Assembly (NCBI GenBank): GCA_031551755.1 | Contig: JAVBNE010000099.1 | Location: forward strand, 1-50,307 | Length of the DNA: 50,307 bases | Source: JAVBMU01 sp031551755 | GTDB taxonomy: Bacteria > Actinomycetota > Actinomycetes > Actinomycetales > Cellulomonadaceae | Direction: 5' to 3' | Shown: positions 41,055 through 49,920 of the stretch, in pieces | How the letters are laid out: each line of letters opens with the position of its first letter | Position numbering within the stretch: position 1 is the stretch's first letter | Notes under the pieces: generated by a model | The model's input: the letters and a program-made list of their open reading frames with translations, nothing else | Databases searched by the model: none | What the model was told of the DNA's origin: nothing | Made by a program: the position numbers and the translations under genes

Positions 41055-41941
41055 GTGACACGAGCGCGACTGGCGATGCGGCGAAGGGAACCGAGGTTCC
41101 GGCGCGGATGCCGGGTACCCTGCGGCTGGTCACCTACAACGTGCAACACGGCCGGGGCGATGACGGCAAGGTGGATCTCGACCGGTTCGCCCGGGCCGTG
41201 GAAGCGCTGGACGCCGATGTGCTCGCGCTCCAGGAGGTCGAACGCAACCAACAGCGGTCCGGGCGGGCCGATCTCACCGGTTTGGCCGCCCAGGCGCTGA
41301 GCAGCGACGACTGGCATTTCTCGCCGACGTTGCGGGGCGCTTTCGGACTACTGTTCCGGGTCCGGCGCGGCGGCATCGGGGCCAACCTGCCCAGCTACGG
41401 CATCGGGTTGGTGAGCCGGTTTCCCGTGGAACGTTGGCACCGGATCGACCTTCCCCGGCTGTCGTTGCTGGAGCGGTTGCGCCGGGTAGATCGGTCGACG
41501 TTCAAACGGGAGCCCGGCGGCATGCCCGTGCTGCGGCGCAAGACGTTGCGGGTCGCCCATCAGCTCCGGGACGAACCCCGGGCGGCGCTCGCCGCCGTTG
41601 TACGGATGCCGGAAGGGCCGGTCACAGTCGTGGCAACGCACCTGACTGCTCTGGCGTCGGCCACGGCCGCTCAGTTGGAGGCGCTGACCGAGGCATGCGC
41701 CGGTCTGCCCCGGCCGCTGATCGTGCTCGGCGACCTCAACCTCGCGGGGGAGCGGCCGGCCACGATCACCGGGTGGACGCCGTTGGCAACGGCACCCACT
41801 CATCCGGTGCACAAACCGAAGCGGCAGATCGATCACATCCTGGCCGACGGTGCGGTGCGTCCGGCGGGACCTGGGACAGCCGTGGACACAGGGCTGTCCG
41901 ACCACCGTGCGCTGGTCGTCGATGTGACGATCGGCGGGTAG
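41051..41941 (+). CDS. Endonuclease/exonuclease/phosphatase family protein
   Basis: 296 residues from a GTG overlapping the aminotransferase stop (GTGA). EEP motifs: LVTYNVQHGRG, LALQEVE (metal-binding Glu), VVATHLTA, VLGDLNL, and the C-terminal QIDHIL and LSDHRALVVD. Members hydrolyse phosphodiester or phosphomonoester bonds of nucleic acids or lipids; which one is not evident. There is no signal peptide, so a cytoplasmic enzyme is likely. Confidence 0.88.
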   Translation: MSDTSATGDAAKGTEVPARMPGTLRLVTYNVQHGRGDDGKVDLDRFARAVEALDADVLALQEVERNQQRSGRADLTGLAAQALSSDDWHFSPTLRGAFGLLFRVRRGGIGANLPSYGIGLVSRFPVERWHRIDLPRLSLLERLRRVDRSTFKREPGGMPVLRRKTLRVAHQLRDEPRAALAAVVRMPEGPVTVVATHLTALASATAAQLEALTEACAGLPRPLIVLGDLNLAGERPATITGWTPLATAPTHPVHKPKRQIDHILADGAVRPAGPGTAVDTGLSDHRALVVDVTIGG

Positions 41942-42253
41942 CGCGGGCCTGGGGCGGTTGGCCTTTGTCTGGGCCTGGGCTGTGGCCTTTCTGACCGCCG
42001 CCGGGGTGCGGCCGCTGTCGGCCGCCGGGGGATCCGGCGGGTCCGGTTGGTCCGGCTGACCTTTGGCGTCGGTCCGGCCGACCTGCGGTGTCGAGTGCTG
42101 TAGTTCGAGTCGAATGCTGTAGTTCTAGCTGCAGCACTCGACTGAAACCACAGCACTCGTGCAGGATGCTGCCGAGAGGGCTCCAGCTGCAACGGGTCAG
42201 CCCGGCTGCTCGCCGAGCGCGCCTCTCAGGCCGGCGGCCCGCCGAGCGCACCC
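41942..42253. other. Convergent intergenic region carrying the fourfold repeat
   Basis: About 310 bases between the + strand EEP gene and the - strand permease. Apart from the repeat element at 42092-42159 it is GC-rich, low-complexity DNA (GGCCGCCGG-like runs) with no supportable reading frame. Confidence 0.6.
42092..42159. repeat. Fourfold 14-mer repeat element, locus B
   Basis: Direct copies of CGAGTGCTGTAGTT at 42092-42105 and (one mismatch, CGAATG) 42111-42124; inverted copies at 42127-42140 and 42146-42159. Period 19 within each pair, two-base centre, total 68 bases: exactly the architecture of 11478-11545. Confidence 0.88.
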
Positions 42254-43474
42254 TCAATCCGACCGGACCGCGATGGCGGGCTCGACGGCGGAGGCCCGCA
42301 GGGCCGGGTAAGCGGCGGAGACAAGTCCCGCGACCATGCCGACGACCGGTCCGAGTGCGATCGTTGCGGGCGGGAGGATGGCGGTCCAGTCGTTGACGAG
42401 GCAGACGATCAGCACCGCGAACGCCGCGAAGGCGCTGCCCGCCAAACCGCCGAGCGCTCCGGCGACGCCGCCTTCGGCGAGGAACAACCCGGCGACCGAT
42501 CGACGTGAGGCACCCATGGCGCGGCGCAGTCCGATTTCTGAGGTCCGGCCCATCACGGAGACCGTCATCGCATTAGCGATCAGCAGCACGGTGAGCACCA
42601 ACAGCAGTGCCCCGACCCAGGCGGCGAGCCGGTCGAGTTCGGTGCTGACGCCCGTGCGGAGGTCCTTGATGTCCAAGACCTGCGAGGAGGACAACCGTTG
42701 GGGAGCCTCGGGCCGGATGGCTTGCCGGATGACTCCGGCGACGGTGGCGCCGGCCCCCATCTCAGTGCGGATCAGCATGGTGGTTTCGCCGTCGCTCCCG
42801 GCGATCGGCAGGGCGCGCTGGTACGGGATCGCGATGGCGTCCGTGAGGCCGGTCGCCCCGCCGCGCAGGTACCCGACGATGTCGTATCGCGAACCGTTCA
42901 GCGTGACGCTCAGGCCGGTCGGGTCGGCGGTGACGGGGATATCCAGCTCTTTCGCAGCGCCTACGCCGAGGAGCGCGACGGGGCGTTCGCCGTCGAGCAT
43001 CCAGCCGGTGGGCGCGGTGACGGAGTCGGCGGTGAGGTACCCGGAGGTCAATCCGAGGACGGTCAGGGGTTCGTCGCGGTCGCGCGGGGGGCTGGCTGAT
43101 CGACCGTCGCGACCCGTGGTGACGCTCCCGGTGATATCGACCCGGCGACCACCGTCGACCACCAGGTCGACCTGCCGGACTCGGGCTTCGGCATCCGCGG
43201 GGAAGGCGACGTTGAGGTTGTCGGCGGCTGAGGTGATTTCGGCCGAGGTGGCCCCGGAGGCGGCGGTGACGGAGATCAGGTCCAGGGTGGAGGCGGCCAG
43301 CCCGGCATCGACCTGGTGGGCGGCGGTGGTGGAGATCGTGACGGCGCTGATCAGCGTCCCGGTGGACAGTCCGATGCCGATCATCAGCAGGACCGTTCGG
43401 GCTCGACGAGCATGCATCTCGACCCCAACGTCGGCCAGGAGGTCGCGGAGTTTGGCGAGGAGCCGGGCGATCAT
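42254..43474 (-). CDS. ABC transporter permease, MacB/FtsX type
   Basis: 406 residues: an N-terminal helix (TVLLMIGIGLSTGTLISAVTI), a large extracytoplasmic MacB-type periplasmic-core domain (residues ~45-275) and three C-terminal helices (LLLVLTVLLIANAMTVSVM, then VAGALGGLAGSAFAAFAVLIV and VVGMVAGLVSAAYPALRA). The RTSEIGLRRAMGASR cytoplasmic motif is typical. Together with the ATPase and adaptor genes it forms a MacAB-like exporter; the cargo (peptide, antibiotic or lipid) is unknown. Overlaps the ATPase gene by four bases. Confidence 0.9.
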   Translation of the reverse strand: MIARLLAKLRDLLADVGVEMHARRARTVLLMIGIGLSTGTLISAVTISTTAAHQVDAGLAASTLDLISVTAASGATSAEITSAADNLNVAFPADAEARVRQVDLVVDGGRRVDITGSVTTGRDGRSASPPRDRDEPLTVLGLTSGYLTADSVTAPTGWMLDGERPVALLGVGAAKELDIPVTADPTGLSVTLNGSRYDIVGYLRGGATGLTDAIAIPYQRALPIAGSDGETTMLIRTEMGAGATVAGVIRQAIRPEAPQRLSSSQVLDIKDLRTGVSTELDRLAAWVGALLLVLTVLLIANAMTVSVMGRTSEIGLRRAMGASRRSVAGLFLAEGGVAGALGGLAGSAFAAFAVLIVCLVNDWTAILPPATIALGPVVGMVAGLVSAAYPALRASAVEPAIAVRSD

Positions 43475-44151
43475 GCGGCGACACCGACCGTTTCCAGGCG
43501 GCCGTCGACCAAGGTGACGGACCGGTCGGCCCAGGCGGCGATCCGGGCATCGTGGGTGATCACGACGACGGCGACCCCGTCGGCGGTCTGCCGGTCGAAC
43601 TGGTCGAGGACCCGACTCGCGTTCGCCGGGTCGAGGTTTCCGGTCGGTTCGTCGGCGAGCAGCAGGGCGGGGCGGGTGATCACCGCGCGGGCGATGGCCA
43701 GGCGTTGACGTTCGCCACCTGAGAGGAGCCTGCCCAGCGCACCGCGCCGGTGGACCAGGTCAACGGCGGCGAGGGCGGCGTCGACCAGTCCTGGGCGGTC
43801 CTTGTGGGGTGTGCCGTGGATTGCGAGCCGGATCTCCAGGTTCTCCGCGACGGTCCGCGAACCGAGGACGTGTGCGTCCTGGAAGACGAAACCGAGGTCG
43901 CTGGCCCTGATCCGGTCGCGGTCGGCCGCGGAGAGGTGAGCGGTGTCCCGGCCGAGGATCTCGTAGCGGCCGTCCGTCGGTGTGTCGAGGAGGCCGATGA
44001 TGTTCAGCAGGGTCGATTTGCCCGAGCCGGAGGGGCCGACGACGGCGAGACGTTCCCCCGCCCGCACAGTGAGGTCGAGGCCGCGAAGCGCGTGCACGGG
44101 CGGGTCACCCGGGTAGGTCCTGTGCAGGGCTGTTGCCCGTAGGACGTTCAT
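43471..44151 (-). CDS. ABC transporter ATP-binding protein (MacB/LolD type)
   Basis: 226 residues. Walker A GPSGSGKST, Q-loop GFVFQDAHVL, signature LSGGERQRLAI, Walker B ALLLADEPTGNLD and switch His in VVVITHDARI are all present. The NLD after Walker B is typical of the LolD/MacB subfamily. Powers the permease encoded downstream. Overlaps both neighbours by four bases. Confidence 0.94.
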   Translation of the reverse strand: MNVLRATALHRTYPGDPPVHALRGLDLTVRAGERLAVVGPSGSGKSTLLNIIGLLDTPTDGRYEILGRDTAHLSAADRDRIRASDLGFVFQDAHVLGSRTVAENLEIRLAIHGTPHKDRPGLVDAALAAVDLVHRRGALGRLLSGGERQRLAIARAVITRPALLLADEPTGNLDPANASRVLDQFDRQTADGVAVVVITHDARIAAWADRSVTLVDGRLETVGVAA

Positions 44152-45518
44152 GTTCCGGCCGAGACGAGGACGGTGTCGCCTTCCTTGACGGCGCCAGGAG
44201 CAAGCAGTGCGTACCCGTCGCCGGTGACGACTACCTTGACGGGCACCCGGACGGCCTTCTTCGTGTCGCCGCTGGCCGGCAGCCGCAGGACGTACTCCGC
44301 CGTGGAGTCGGACCGGACCGCGACGAGCGGCACCGCGAGTCCTTCCTCGCCTGCCTTGGTGGTGGCAGGACGAATGAGTACCTCGGAGTCGTCGGAGAAG
44401 GTCGCGGACGAGTCGATGGCGATCGTCACGTCACGGCCCGGCAGCTGAGCACCGTCGTCACCACCTGCGTCGCGGTACTCCCCCACCTGGGCGACTTTCC
44501 CGGTTCCGGATGTGCCACCGTCGATGCTCGTCAGCGTGACGGCAGTCCCCACGGGGAAGTCCGCCACCTGATCGACGCCGGCCCGAACAACGACTTGCGG
44601 TTGCCCGCTCCGCAGCACGACGACGGTGGCCGACTCCCCGTCCAGCACGGTGCCTGCTGGGGTGGCGCGGACGACGGTGGCGCCGTCGGCGTTGATGGAG
44701 ACGACCTCGGCGAGCGGTAGCGGTGTCGCAGTGGCGAGACGGGCCTTGTTCAGCTGCTGTTGGGCTTCCGAGCGGGCGGCGGGATCGGCGTCCTTGGCAC
44801 TGGTGACGGCCTTCTGGGCGTCGCCGAGAGCCGTGGTTGCCTCGACTGGCGGGGTGGGTGAGGTGGCCCCGGTCCGTTCGTAGAGGCGCTTCACGGCACC
44901 CGCGGTTGCCTCGCCGTAGTCGCCATCGGCGGTGCCATGGAAAAGACCCAACGCCGCCAAGGCTTGCTGGACGGCCTTCACGTCAGGCCCTTTGGCCCCC
45001 GGGTTCAGGTCGCGGTACAGCGGGAACGGCAAGGCGAGAGCGATGAGCGGCCGGCCGGAGACTTCCGCGAGCACATCGCCGGGTTTGACGGTGGCGCCGA
45101 CCTTCGCGTGGGCGGCGGTGACGACGGCGCGGGCGCCCTCCGCGGGGGCGCTCGACACCTCTAGTTCGGTGCCCAATTTGACGGTGCCCTTGAGCGCGAC
45201 CACCTCACCGCTGACTTGGCGGATCTCGACCTTCGCGGTCACCGCGGGTTTAGTCTGGGAGTTGGCGACGGCCTGCTCCCAAGGCGACCGGACCAGGGTC
45301 CCGCCCAGGAACGCCGCCCCGATGGCGAGGGCGCCGATGATCGCCCAAACCCACAGCCAGCGGGAGCGCGAACTGCTGGGCGCGGGGGTTGGCGTTTCGG
45401 GGGCGTCGGAGCCGGGCATGGGAGTGTCGGAGTCGGCCCCATGATTGGGATGAGCCGCACCATCGCGGCTCGTCTCGGCCTGACGCACGACGCCGTGCGG
45501 GCCACCATCTACTGTCAT
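44148..45518 (-). CDS. Periplasmic-adaptor-like protein with peptidoglycan-binding domain
   Basis: 456 residues: a cytoplasmic, Pro/Asp-rich N-terminus, one membrane helix (WLWVWAIIGALAIGAAFLGG), barrel-sandwich segments of the HlyD/MacA family (AHAKVGATVKPGDVLAEV) and an inserted peptidoglycan-binding domain (DLNPGAKGPDVKAVQQALAA, DGDYGEATAGAVKRLYE). The second half of the adaptor (DGATVVRATPAGTVLDGESA ...) follows. In Gram-positive bacteria such adaptors connect the exporter with the wall. First gene of the exporter operon; the start at 45518 has only a weak ribosome binding site (GATGGTG). Confidence 0.88.
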   Translation of the reverse strand: MTVDGGPHGVVRQAETSRDGAAHPNHGADSDTPMPGSDAPETPTPAPSSSRSRWLWVWAIIGALAIGAAFLGGTLVRSPWEQAVANSQTKPAVTAKVEIRQVSGEVVALKGTVKLGTELEVSSAPAEGARAVVTAAHAKVGATVKPGDVLAEVSGRPLIALALPFPLYRDLNPGAKGPDVKAVQQALAALGLFHGTADGDYGEATAGAVKRLYERTGATSPTPPVEATTALGDAQKAVTSAKDADPAARSEAQQQLNKARLATATPLPLAEVVSINADGATVVRATPAGTVLDGESATVVVLRSGQPQVVVRAGVDQVADFPVGTAVTLTSIDGGTSGTGKVAQVGEYRDAGGDDGAQLPGRDVTIAIDSSATFSDDSEVLIRPATTKAGEEGLAVPLVAVRSDSTAEYVLRLPASGDTKKAVRVPVKVVVTGDGYALLAPGAVKEGDTVLVSAGT

Positions 45519-45550
45519 TTCACCATCTAACCACTAGGTCACACGCGCTG

Positions 45551-45563
45551 GACATTCTATGTC
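45551..45563. promoter_or_regulatory. Short palindrome in the divergent promoter region
   Basis: GACATTCTATGTC, perfect 5-3-5 inverted repeat, between the exporter operon (minus) and the I36-type gene (plus), close to possible -10 sequences of the latter (CTATGG at 45571-45576). Possible operator. Confidence 0.35.
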
Positions 45564-45649
45564 AAGCAATCTATGGTGCAGCGTATCGGCCGATCGGCTT
45601 GATTGGCTGGTCAAGGGTGACGAGCACCATGGAGCGAAGGAGCTCTGCA

Positions 45650-46075
45650 ATGAGGCACAAACGCATCACTTTCATCGGCGCCATCATCGGGATAGCACTC
45701 GTGGCTCCCACGGTTCCCGCCGTCGCCGGAACAGAAGACTGCATGAAGGGCTACGCCTGCCAGTGGACCGGGCTGAACTACGACGGAAGCGGCTACGGAT
45801 CCGCCAGGGAATATGGCCTGTGGTCACCTCGGAACGTTGCGCGCTCGGTCGCTGCGAACGGAGGTGAGTGCAAGGAGACGTGGTTCTACAAGAGCTGGAA
45901 CTTCTCGACAGGGTATCCGTATGGCGACTACTTCAGGCTCAACAGCAAGAGTCTGACTGGAACCAACTTCAGGGACCCAGACCTGCGCAACGGCGCAGGG
46001 AAAACTCCCAGTGGTCAGCTCGACACGAACAACTGGGATCAGACTCTTGAGGCGCACTGGTTCAAAGCATGTTAG
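45650..46075 (+). CDS. Secreted peptidase-inhibitor I36-like protein
   Basis: 141 residues. AAGGAG seven bases upstream fixes the start. A signal peptide (MRHKRITFIGAIIGIALVAP..., cleavage near AVAG) precedes a small domain with Cys31 and Cys37 (CMKGYAC), YDGSGYGSAREYGLW, NVARSVAANGGECKE and a final Cys. This is the beta/gamma-crystallin-like pattern of the family I36 inhibitors first known from Streptomyces. Inhibition of metalloproteases is known for the founder only. Its stop codon overlaps the start of the following lipoprotein gene. Confidence 0.78.
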   Translation: MRHKRITFIGAIIGIALVAPTVPAVAGTEDCMKGYACQWTGLNYDGSGYGSAREYGLWSPRNVARSVAANGGECKETWFYKSWNFSTGYPYGDYFRLNSKSLTGTNFRDPDLRNGAGKTPSGQLDTNNWDQTLEAHWFKAC

Positions 46076-47073
46076 AGATCGGAAGAAATCGGGTGAAGCG
46101 CGATCCAAAGTATCGGCTATCGACTTCTTTGCCTGTCCGGACACTAGTGTTTGGACTTGCGGGGGTGCTTTTCGTTCCGGTTGCCGCATGTGAGCGTGAT
46201 GCGCCCTCGGATGGTGCAACCGCTGGAAACATTTCCCCGGCGGCAGATTCGGCCCATGGGATCAGCCTCGTTCCTGAGCTTGATGAGGAGGCAGGGGCCG
46301 TAATCCTACCCTCCGATCGGGTCATGTCGACGTTCAACGAACAAACCAAGCTGACGCAGGCAGGTTCCATCGCGATGGCTCAGTGTGCTCGCCCTCGCGG
46401 TGTGGTGTTCATCGTAAAGTTGTTCGACGGGCATCCGATTTATGATTCGGAACAGTACTTCGGTCCGTGGACAGAAGCTCAAGCGCGCCAATTTGGATTC
46501 GTCATGCCGTCACCGGCAGCGGACTTGGTGGCCAACGGGATCAAAGGGGCCCCGCCGTACGAACTGACCGGCGCTCCCCCGGAGAACCTGTCCCTCACGG
46601 AGGCGGACTATGACGTCCTAGCAGAATGCGAAAAGGAGCCAGAAGCAGAAAAGTTTCGTCAGGCACTGGGCGAGGCCGGGCCGTGGGTGGAAGAGTTGGC
46701 GACGATTGCGAAATCGTTGCGGGAGTCGGAGGAAGCGAAGGCTCTGTTCGATAAGCTCGGCGCCTGCTACCGCGACCACGGCCTCACGCCCTATCCGGAG
46801 GATCCGTCGTGGCCGGTGGGTGGACGAGGCGATGAGATCAGCGAGGCTCAGATCGAGCTTGCGCTGAAGGTGGTGGAGTGTAAGGACTCGATCGACTTCA
46901 CTCAGCGCATGGCCACATTGGAGGCGCAGATGCAGGCTCCGATTATCACGAAGTATGCCGAGGAGATGCTCGCACAACGTCAGGTGATCGACAAGGCTCT
47001 CACCGAGGCCGACAAGATTACGGAGGAGTACAGACAGAGCGCGGAGTACAAGCAGCGTCAAGGCGCAAAGTAG
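46069..47073 (+). CDS. Lipoprotein, paralogue A of a tandem pair
   Basis: 334 residues. After a positively charged start, a hydrophobic segment ends in the lipobox VAAC (Cys41), so it should be lipid-anchored outside the membrane. Key stretches: HGISLVPELDEEAG, MAQCARPRG, YFGPWTEAQARQFGF, a Cys-containing helix LTEADYDVLAECEKEPEAE, LGACYRDHGLTPY and a C-terminal coiled coil ending REY-like EEYRQSAEY. Four conserved Cys are shared with the next gene. The ATG at 46069 overlaps the preceding stop; a GTG at 46093 is an alternative. Family not recognised. Confidence 0.75.
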   Translation: MLEIGRNRVKRDPKYRLSTSLPVRTLVFGLAGVLFVPVAACERDAPSDGATAGNISPAADSAHGISLVPELDEEAGAVILPSDRVMSTFNEQTKLTQAGSIAMAQCARPRGVVFIVKLFDGHPIYDSEQYFGPWTEAQARQFGFVMPSPAADLVANGIKGAPPYELTGAPPENLSLTEADYDVLAECEKEPEAEKFRQALGEAGPWVEELATIAKSLRESEEAKALFDKLGACYRDHGLTPYPEDPSWPVGGRGDEISEAQIELALKVVECKDSIDFTQRMATLEAQMQAPIITKYAEEMLAQRQVIDKALTEADKITEEYRQSAEYKQRQGAK

Positions 47074-47081
47074 ACAATCCG

Positions 47082-48038
47082 ATGCGTTCCTGGACCAGAA
47101 ACACGCTATCGCTGATGATCGTCGGAATTCTTACAGTCATGGTTTCGTCTTGCGGTCGTAGCGAGCTAGCCGAGGGCGCTCAGGGCAGCGCATCCTTGGC
47201 AGCTGACTCAGTCCATGGGATCAGCCTTGTGCCAGAACTGGATGAGGAGTCAGGGGCGATGATCCTTCCTGCCGATCGAGTCACCTTGACGATTGACGAA
47301 GAAGACAAGATTCTTCGAGCAAGTACTGTTGTGATGGCTCAGTGTGCTCGTCCTCGGGGAGTAATATTCGTCGTCTCTTTGGTCGGAGTGAGTCCGATCT
47401 ACGAGTCAGAACACTACTTTGGCCCGTGGACAACTGATCAAGCGCGTCAGTTTGGCTTTGTTGAACCCGCACCGCCTTCAGGCCTGGTTGGCTTTAAGGG
47501 TGCCCCGCCATATGAGCCGCAGGTCTCTACCGTCGAAGATCCTGTCCTGACCGAGGCGGACTATGACATACTCGCGGAGTGCGAGAATGAGCCGGAAGGC
47601 GAAAGTTTCCGGAAGGCGCTATATGGAGCCGGCCCATGGGTGGAAGAGTTGAGCGCGGTTAACGATTCGTTGCCGGAGACAAAGGAAGCAAGAGCGCTGC
47701 TGGAAGAACTGGGAGTCTGTTACCGCGATCAAGGGTTGACCCCGTACTCCAAGGACCTCTCGTGGCCGGTGGGTGGGCGTGGAGACGAGATCAGTGAGGC
47801 CCAGATCGAGCTTGCACTGAAGGTGGTGGAGTGTAAGAACTCGATCGACTTCACCCGACGCATGGCCACGCTGGAGTCGCAGATGCAGGCCCCGATCATC
47901 ACCAAGTACGGCAAAGACATGCTCGCCCATCGTCAACTGATCGACAGCGCGCTCGTCGACGCCGACAAGGTCATCGAGGAGTACCGGCAGAGCCCGGAGT
48001 ACCAGCAACGGCAAGCCGCAACACCGACCACCAGCTGA
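47082..48038 (+). CDS. Lipoprotein, paralogue B of a tandem pair
   Basis: 318 residues, signal sequence with lipobox VSSC (Cys24). It aligns along its whole length with the previous gene: HGISLVPELDEESG, MAQCARPRGV, YFGPWTTDQARQFGF, LTEADYDILAECENEPEGE, WPVGGRGDEISEAQIELALK and QMQAPIITKY are shared. Identity is highest in the last third, also at the DNA level. It starts eight bases after the first copy ends. A local duplication with divergence in the N-terminal half is inferred. Function unknown. Confidence 0.75.
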   Translation: MRSWTRNTLSLMIVGILTVMVSSCGRSELAEGAQGSASLAADSVHGISLVPELDEESGAMILPADRVTLTIDEEDKILRASTVVMAQCARPRGVIFVVSLVGVSPIYESEHYFGPWTTDQARQFGFVEPAPPSGLVGFKGAPPYEPQVSTVEDPVLTEADYDILAECENEPEGESFRKALYGAGPWVEELSAVNDSLPETKEARALLEELGVCYRDQGLTPYSKDLSWPVGGRGDEISEAQIELALKVVECKNSIDFTRRMATLESQMQAPIITKYGKDMLAHRQLIDSALVDADKVIEEYRQSPEYQQRQAATPTTS

Positions 48039-48050
48039 CGCCGAGCGACG

Positions 48051-48410
48051 TCAGGCCGCCGCGAGCGCCGGGCTGACGTCCACCTCGTAGGCGGACTCCC
48101 CCGCCGCGACCGCCGGCTCTGCTGCCGGCACGTCATCAGCCCCCGCCCCCCGACGGTGCCGTCCCCGGGCGATCACGATGAATGCCTGCACGCCCACCGC
48201 CATCCACACGACATTGGCGGCAACCGACGGCCAGACACCACCACGAGCGGCCGTCGTGCACAGGAAGCCGGCCGCGACGAAGTTGGTGAGCTGGAACGGC
48301 AAGCCACAGGCGGTCCACTTGCCACGGGTCACCATCGCATACGCACTGACTCCACCCACGGCACCCACCCAGCCAAGCAAGGTAGTCACGGTGTCGAAGG
48401 CGGTAGGCAT
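48051..48410 (-). CDS. CBU_0592-like small membrane protein
   Basis: 119 residues: about three helices (TLLGWVGAVGGVSAYAMV, FQLTNFVAAGFLCTTAARGG and WPSVAANVVWMAVGVQAFIVIA) with the pattern GWxGA...YQLxN...WPSVxxNxxW seen in CBU_0592-type membrane proteins of unknown function. An acidic Ala-rich tail of ~35 residues follows. Convergent with the second lipoprotein gene (12-base gap). Confidence 0.72.
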   Translation of the reverse strand: MPTAFDTVTTLLGWVGAVGGVSAYAMVTRGKWTACGLPFQLTNFVAAGFLCTTAARGGVWPSVAANVVWMAVGVQAFIVIARGRHRRGAGADDVPAAEPAVAAGESAYEVDVSPALAAA

Positions 48411-48577
48411 GGCAGTCTCCAGTCGGGTGCGCGGCAGTGGGATGGGTGAGCCGTCTGTCAGGGGCTCCGCGAGGGGGAGCCGCCCACCCCCCGCAATCGT
48501 GTGACGCGACCGCGGGAAGCGGGTTTTCTTCGGCTTCGAAATCCAGTGTGCACCCCGGAACCCTTCAGCGCAATTGC

Positions 48578-48587
48578 ATAGATCTAT
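48578..48587. promoter_or_regulatory. Palindrome upstream of the LysR gene
   Basis: ATAGATCTAT, 22 bases before the ATG, in an AT-rich patch (48570-48600) of otherwise GC-rich DNA. Could be part of the promoter or an autoregulatory site. Confidence 0.3.
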
Positions 48588-48609
48588 TTACTCCGTTTAG
48601 TATCGCTAC

Positions 48610-49530
48610 ATGGCTGTCGACCCTCGCAGGCTGGCCGTGCTGCTGGCTGTTCACCGTGCCGGCGGCGTCGTGGCTGCCGCCGATCTCTTGCGGGTGACGC
48701 CGTCGGCCGTCTCCCAGCAGATTGCCCGGCTTGAATCCGAGGCGGGCGCCGTCGTCCTGGACCGCGGCCCCCGCGGTGTCACCCTGACCCCCGCTGGCCG
48801 GGTGCTGGCCGATGCGGCTGAGCGCATCGAAACTGAATTGGTCGAGGCCCAGAAAACCATGGCCGCATTGGGGGATGAGCTCACCGGAACGGTCGTCGTC
48901 GGTGCGTTCAAGACGGCGATCCGTGCGGTCGTCGCTCCGGTGGCCGCGTACCTGGCCCGGAGCCTGCCTGGGGTTGAGCTGGGCGTGGCCGAATACGACC
49001 CGGTCGACGCGATCCGGCTGCTGCGCGCGGGGGACCTGGACGTCATCTTGCTCGAAGAGGACATTCAGGACGGCCGTTCCCGCGAATCGGCCCGCGGTAC
49101 CCGCGATGTCGTGCTCCTCGATGAACCCTGGCGGTTGGTCATTCCGGCCGGGTTCCCCACGCCCACCCGGCTCGCGGATGTCGCGGATGCCACTTGGCTC
49201 GGAGCCCACCCGGACACAGCCGCGGCCCGGGCGTTGGACAGGGTTGCCCGCGATTTGGGCGCTGCCCTGCGCACCCGGCATCTGTATAACGATTTCGACG
49301 TGGCGCTTGCCCTGGTAGCGGCCGAACGAGGTGTGGCGATCCTGCCGGCGTTGGCCGTCGCGCAACACGGGGGCGGGCTGCCCGACGGCGTGACGGTGGT
49401 CCCACTGCCCGGATTGGGGTCGCGCCGCCTGGTGCTCCGTCACCGGGCGACGCGGCGCGAACCGACGCCCATCGTGCGCGCGGTGGTCGAGGCGATGGTG
49501 GCCACCGCGAACCAGATCGAGCTCGGCTGA
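48610..49530 (+). CDS. LysR-family transcriptional regulator
   Basis: 306 residues: N-terminal winged helix (AVLLAVHRAGGVVAAADLLR, TPSAVSQQIARLESEAGAVV) and a LysR substrate-binding domain (VVVGAFKTAIRAVVAPVAAY ... VALALVAAERGVAILPALAV). It is transcribed toward the glycine riboswitch and gcvP but the riboswitch makes direct control of gcvP by this regulator unnecessary. A 10-base palindrome ATAGATCTAT (48578-48587) sits in its promoter region. Effector unknown. Confidence 0.9.
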   Translation: MAVDPRRLAVLLAVHRAGGVVAAADLLRVTPSAVSQQIARLESEAGAVVLDRGPRGVTLTPAGRVLADAAERIETELVEAQKTMAALGDELTGTVVVGAFKTAIRAVVAPVAAYLARSLPGVELGVAEYDPVDAIRLLRAGDLDVILLEEDIQDGRSRESARGTRDVVLLDEPWRLVIPAGFPTPTRLADVADATWLGAHPDTAAARALDRVARDLGAALRTRHLYNDFDVALALVAAERGVAILPALAVAQHGGGLPDGVTVVPLPGLGSRRLVLRHRATRREPTPIVRAVVEAMVATANQIELG

Positions 49531-49674
49531 TCCGGTGTCGCGGATTGTGGTGTCACGACCCGCTGATCCTTGGATAGTGGCTCGGCGCACGCCCACCTCT
49601 GACTACGATGGCGTCACAACTTCACTCGGTCACCGCATCCGCCGTCCGGCGGCCAAGGTGGCCTGTTGCCGATC

Positions 49675-49920
49675 GAACCGCCTCGGGAGAGCCGTTGCCC
49701 TGCACCGGCGCCGAAGGAGCAACTCCTCCCCGGGAATCTCTCAGGCCCACGTACCGTCGCGGTGAGGCAACTCTGGAAAGCGGCTTGTGCTGCCGGTCAC
49801 GGCAGCCGGGCCCACCGACGGTGCAAGTCGGCGCGCCCCGGCGCTCGCCCCCGGGCGGCGCATGGCGGACCGGCAAAACTCTCAGGTCGACGCGTGCGTC
49901 CGATGACAGAGCGGGGAGGG
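49675..49920 (+). ncRNA. Tandem glycine riboswitch upstream of gcvP
   Basis: Two glycine aptamers in series. Aptamer 1 (about 49680-49785) has CGGGAGAG, GCGCCGAAGGAGCAA, AATCTCTCAGG and CAACTCTGGAAAGCGG. Aptamer 2 (about 49795-49920) has GTGCAAGTCGGCGCG, GCAAAACTCTCAGGT and ATGACAGAGCGGGGAG. Such riboswitches turn on glycine-cleavage genes when glycine is plentiful; gcvP starts about 48 bases after the second aptamer. The expression platform is not evident. Confidence 0.9.
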
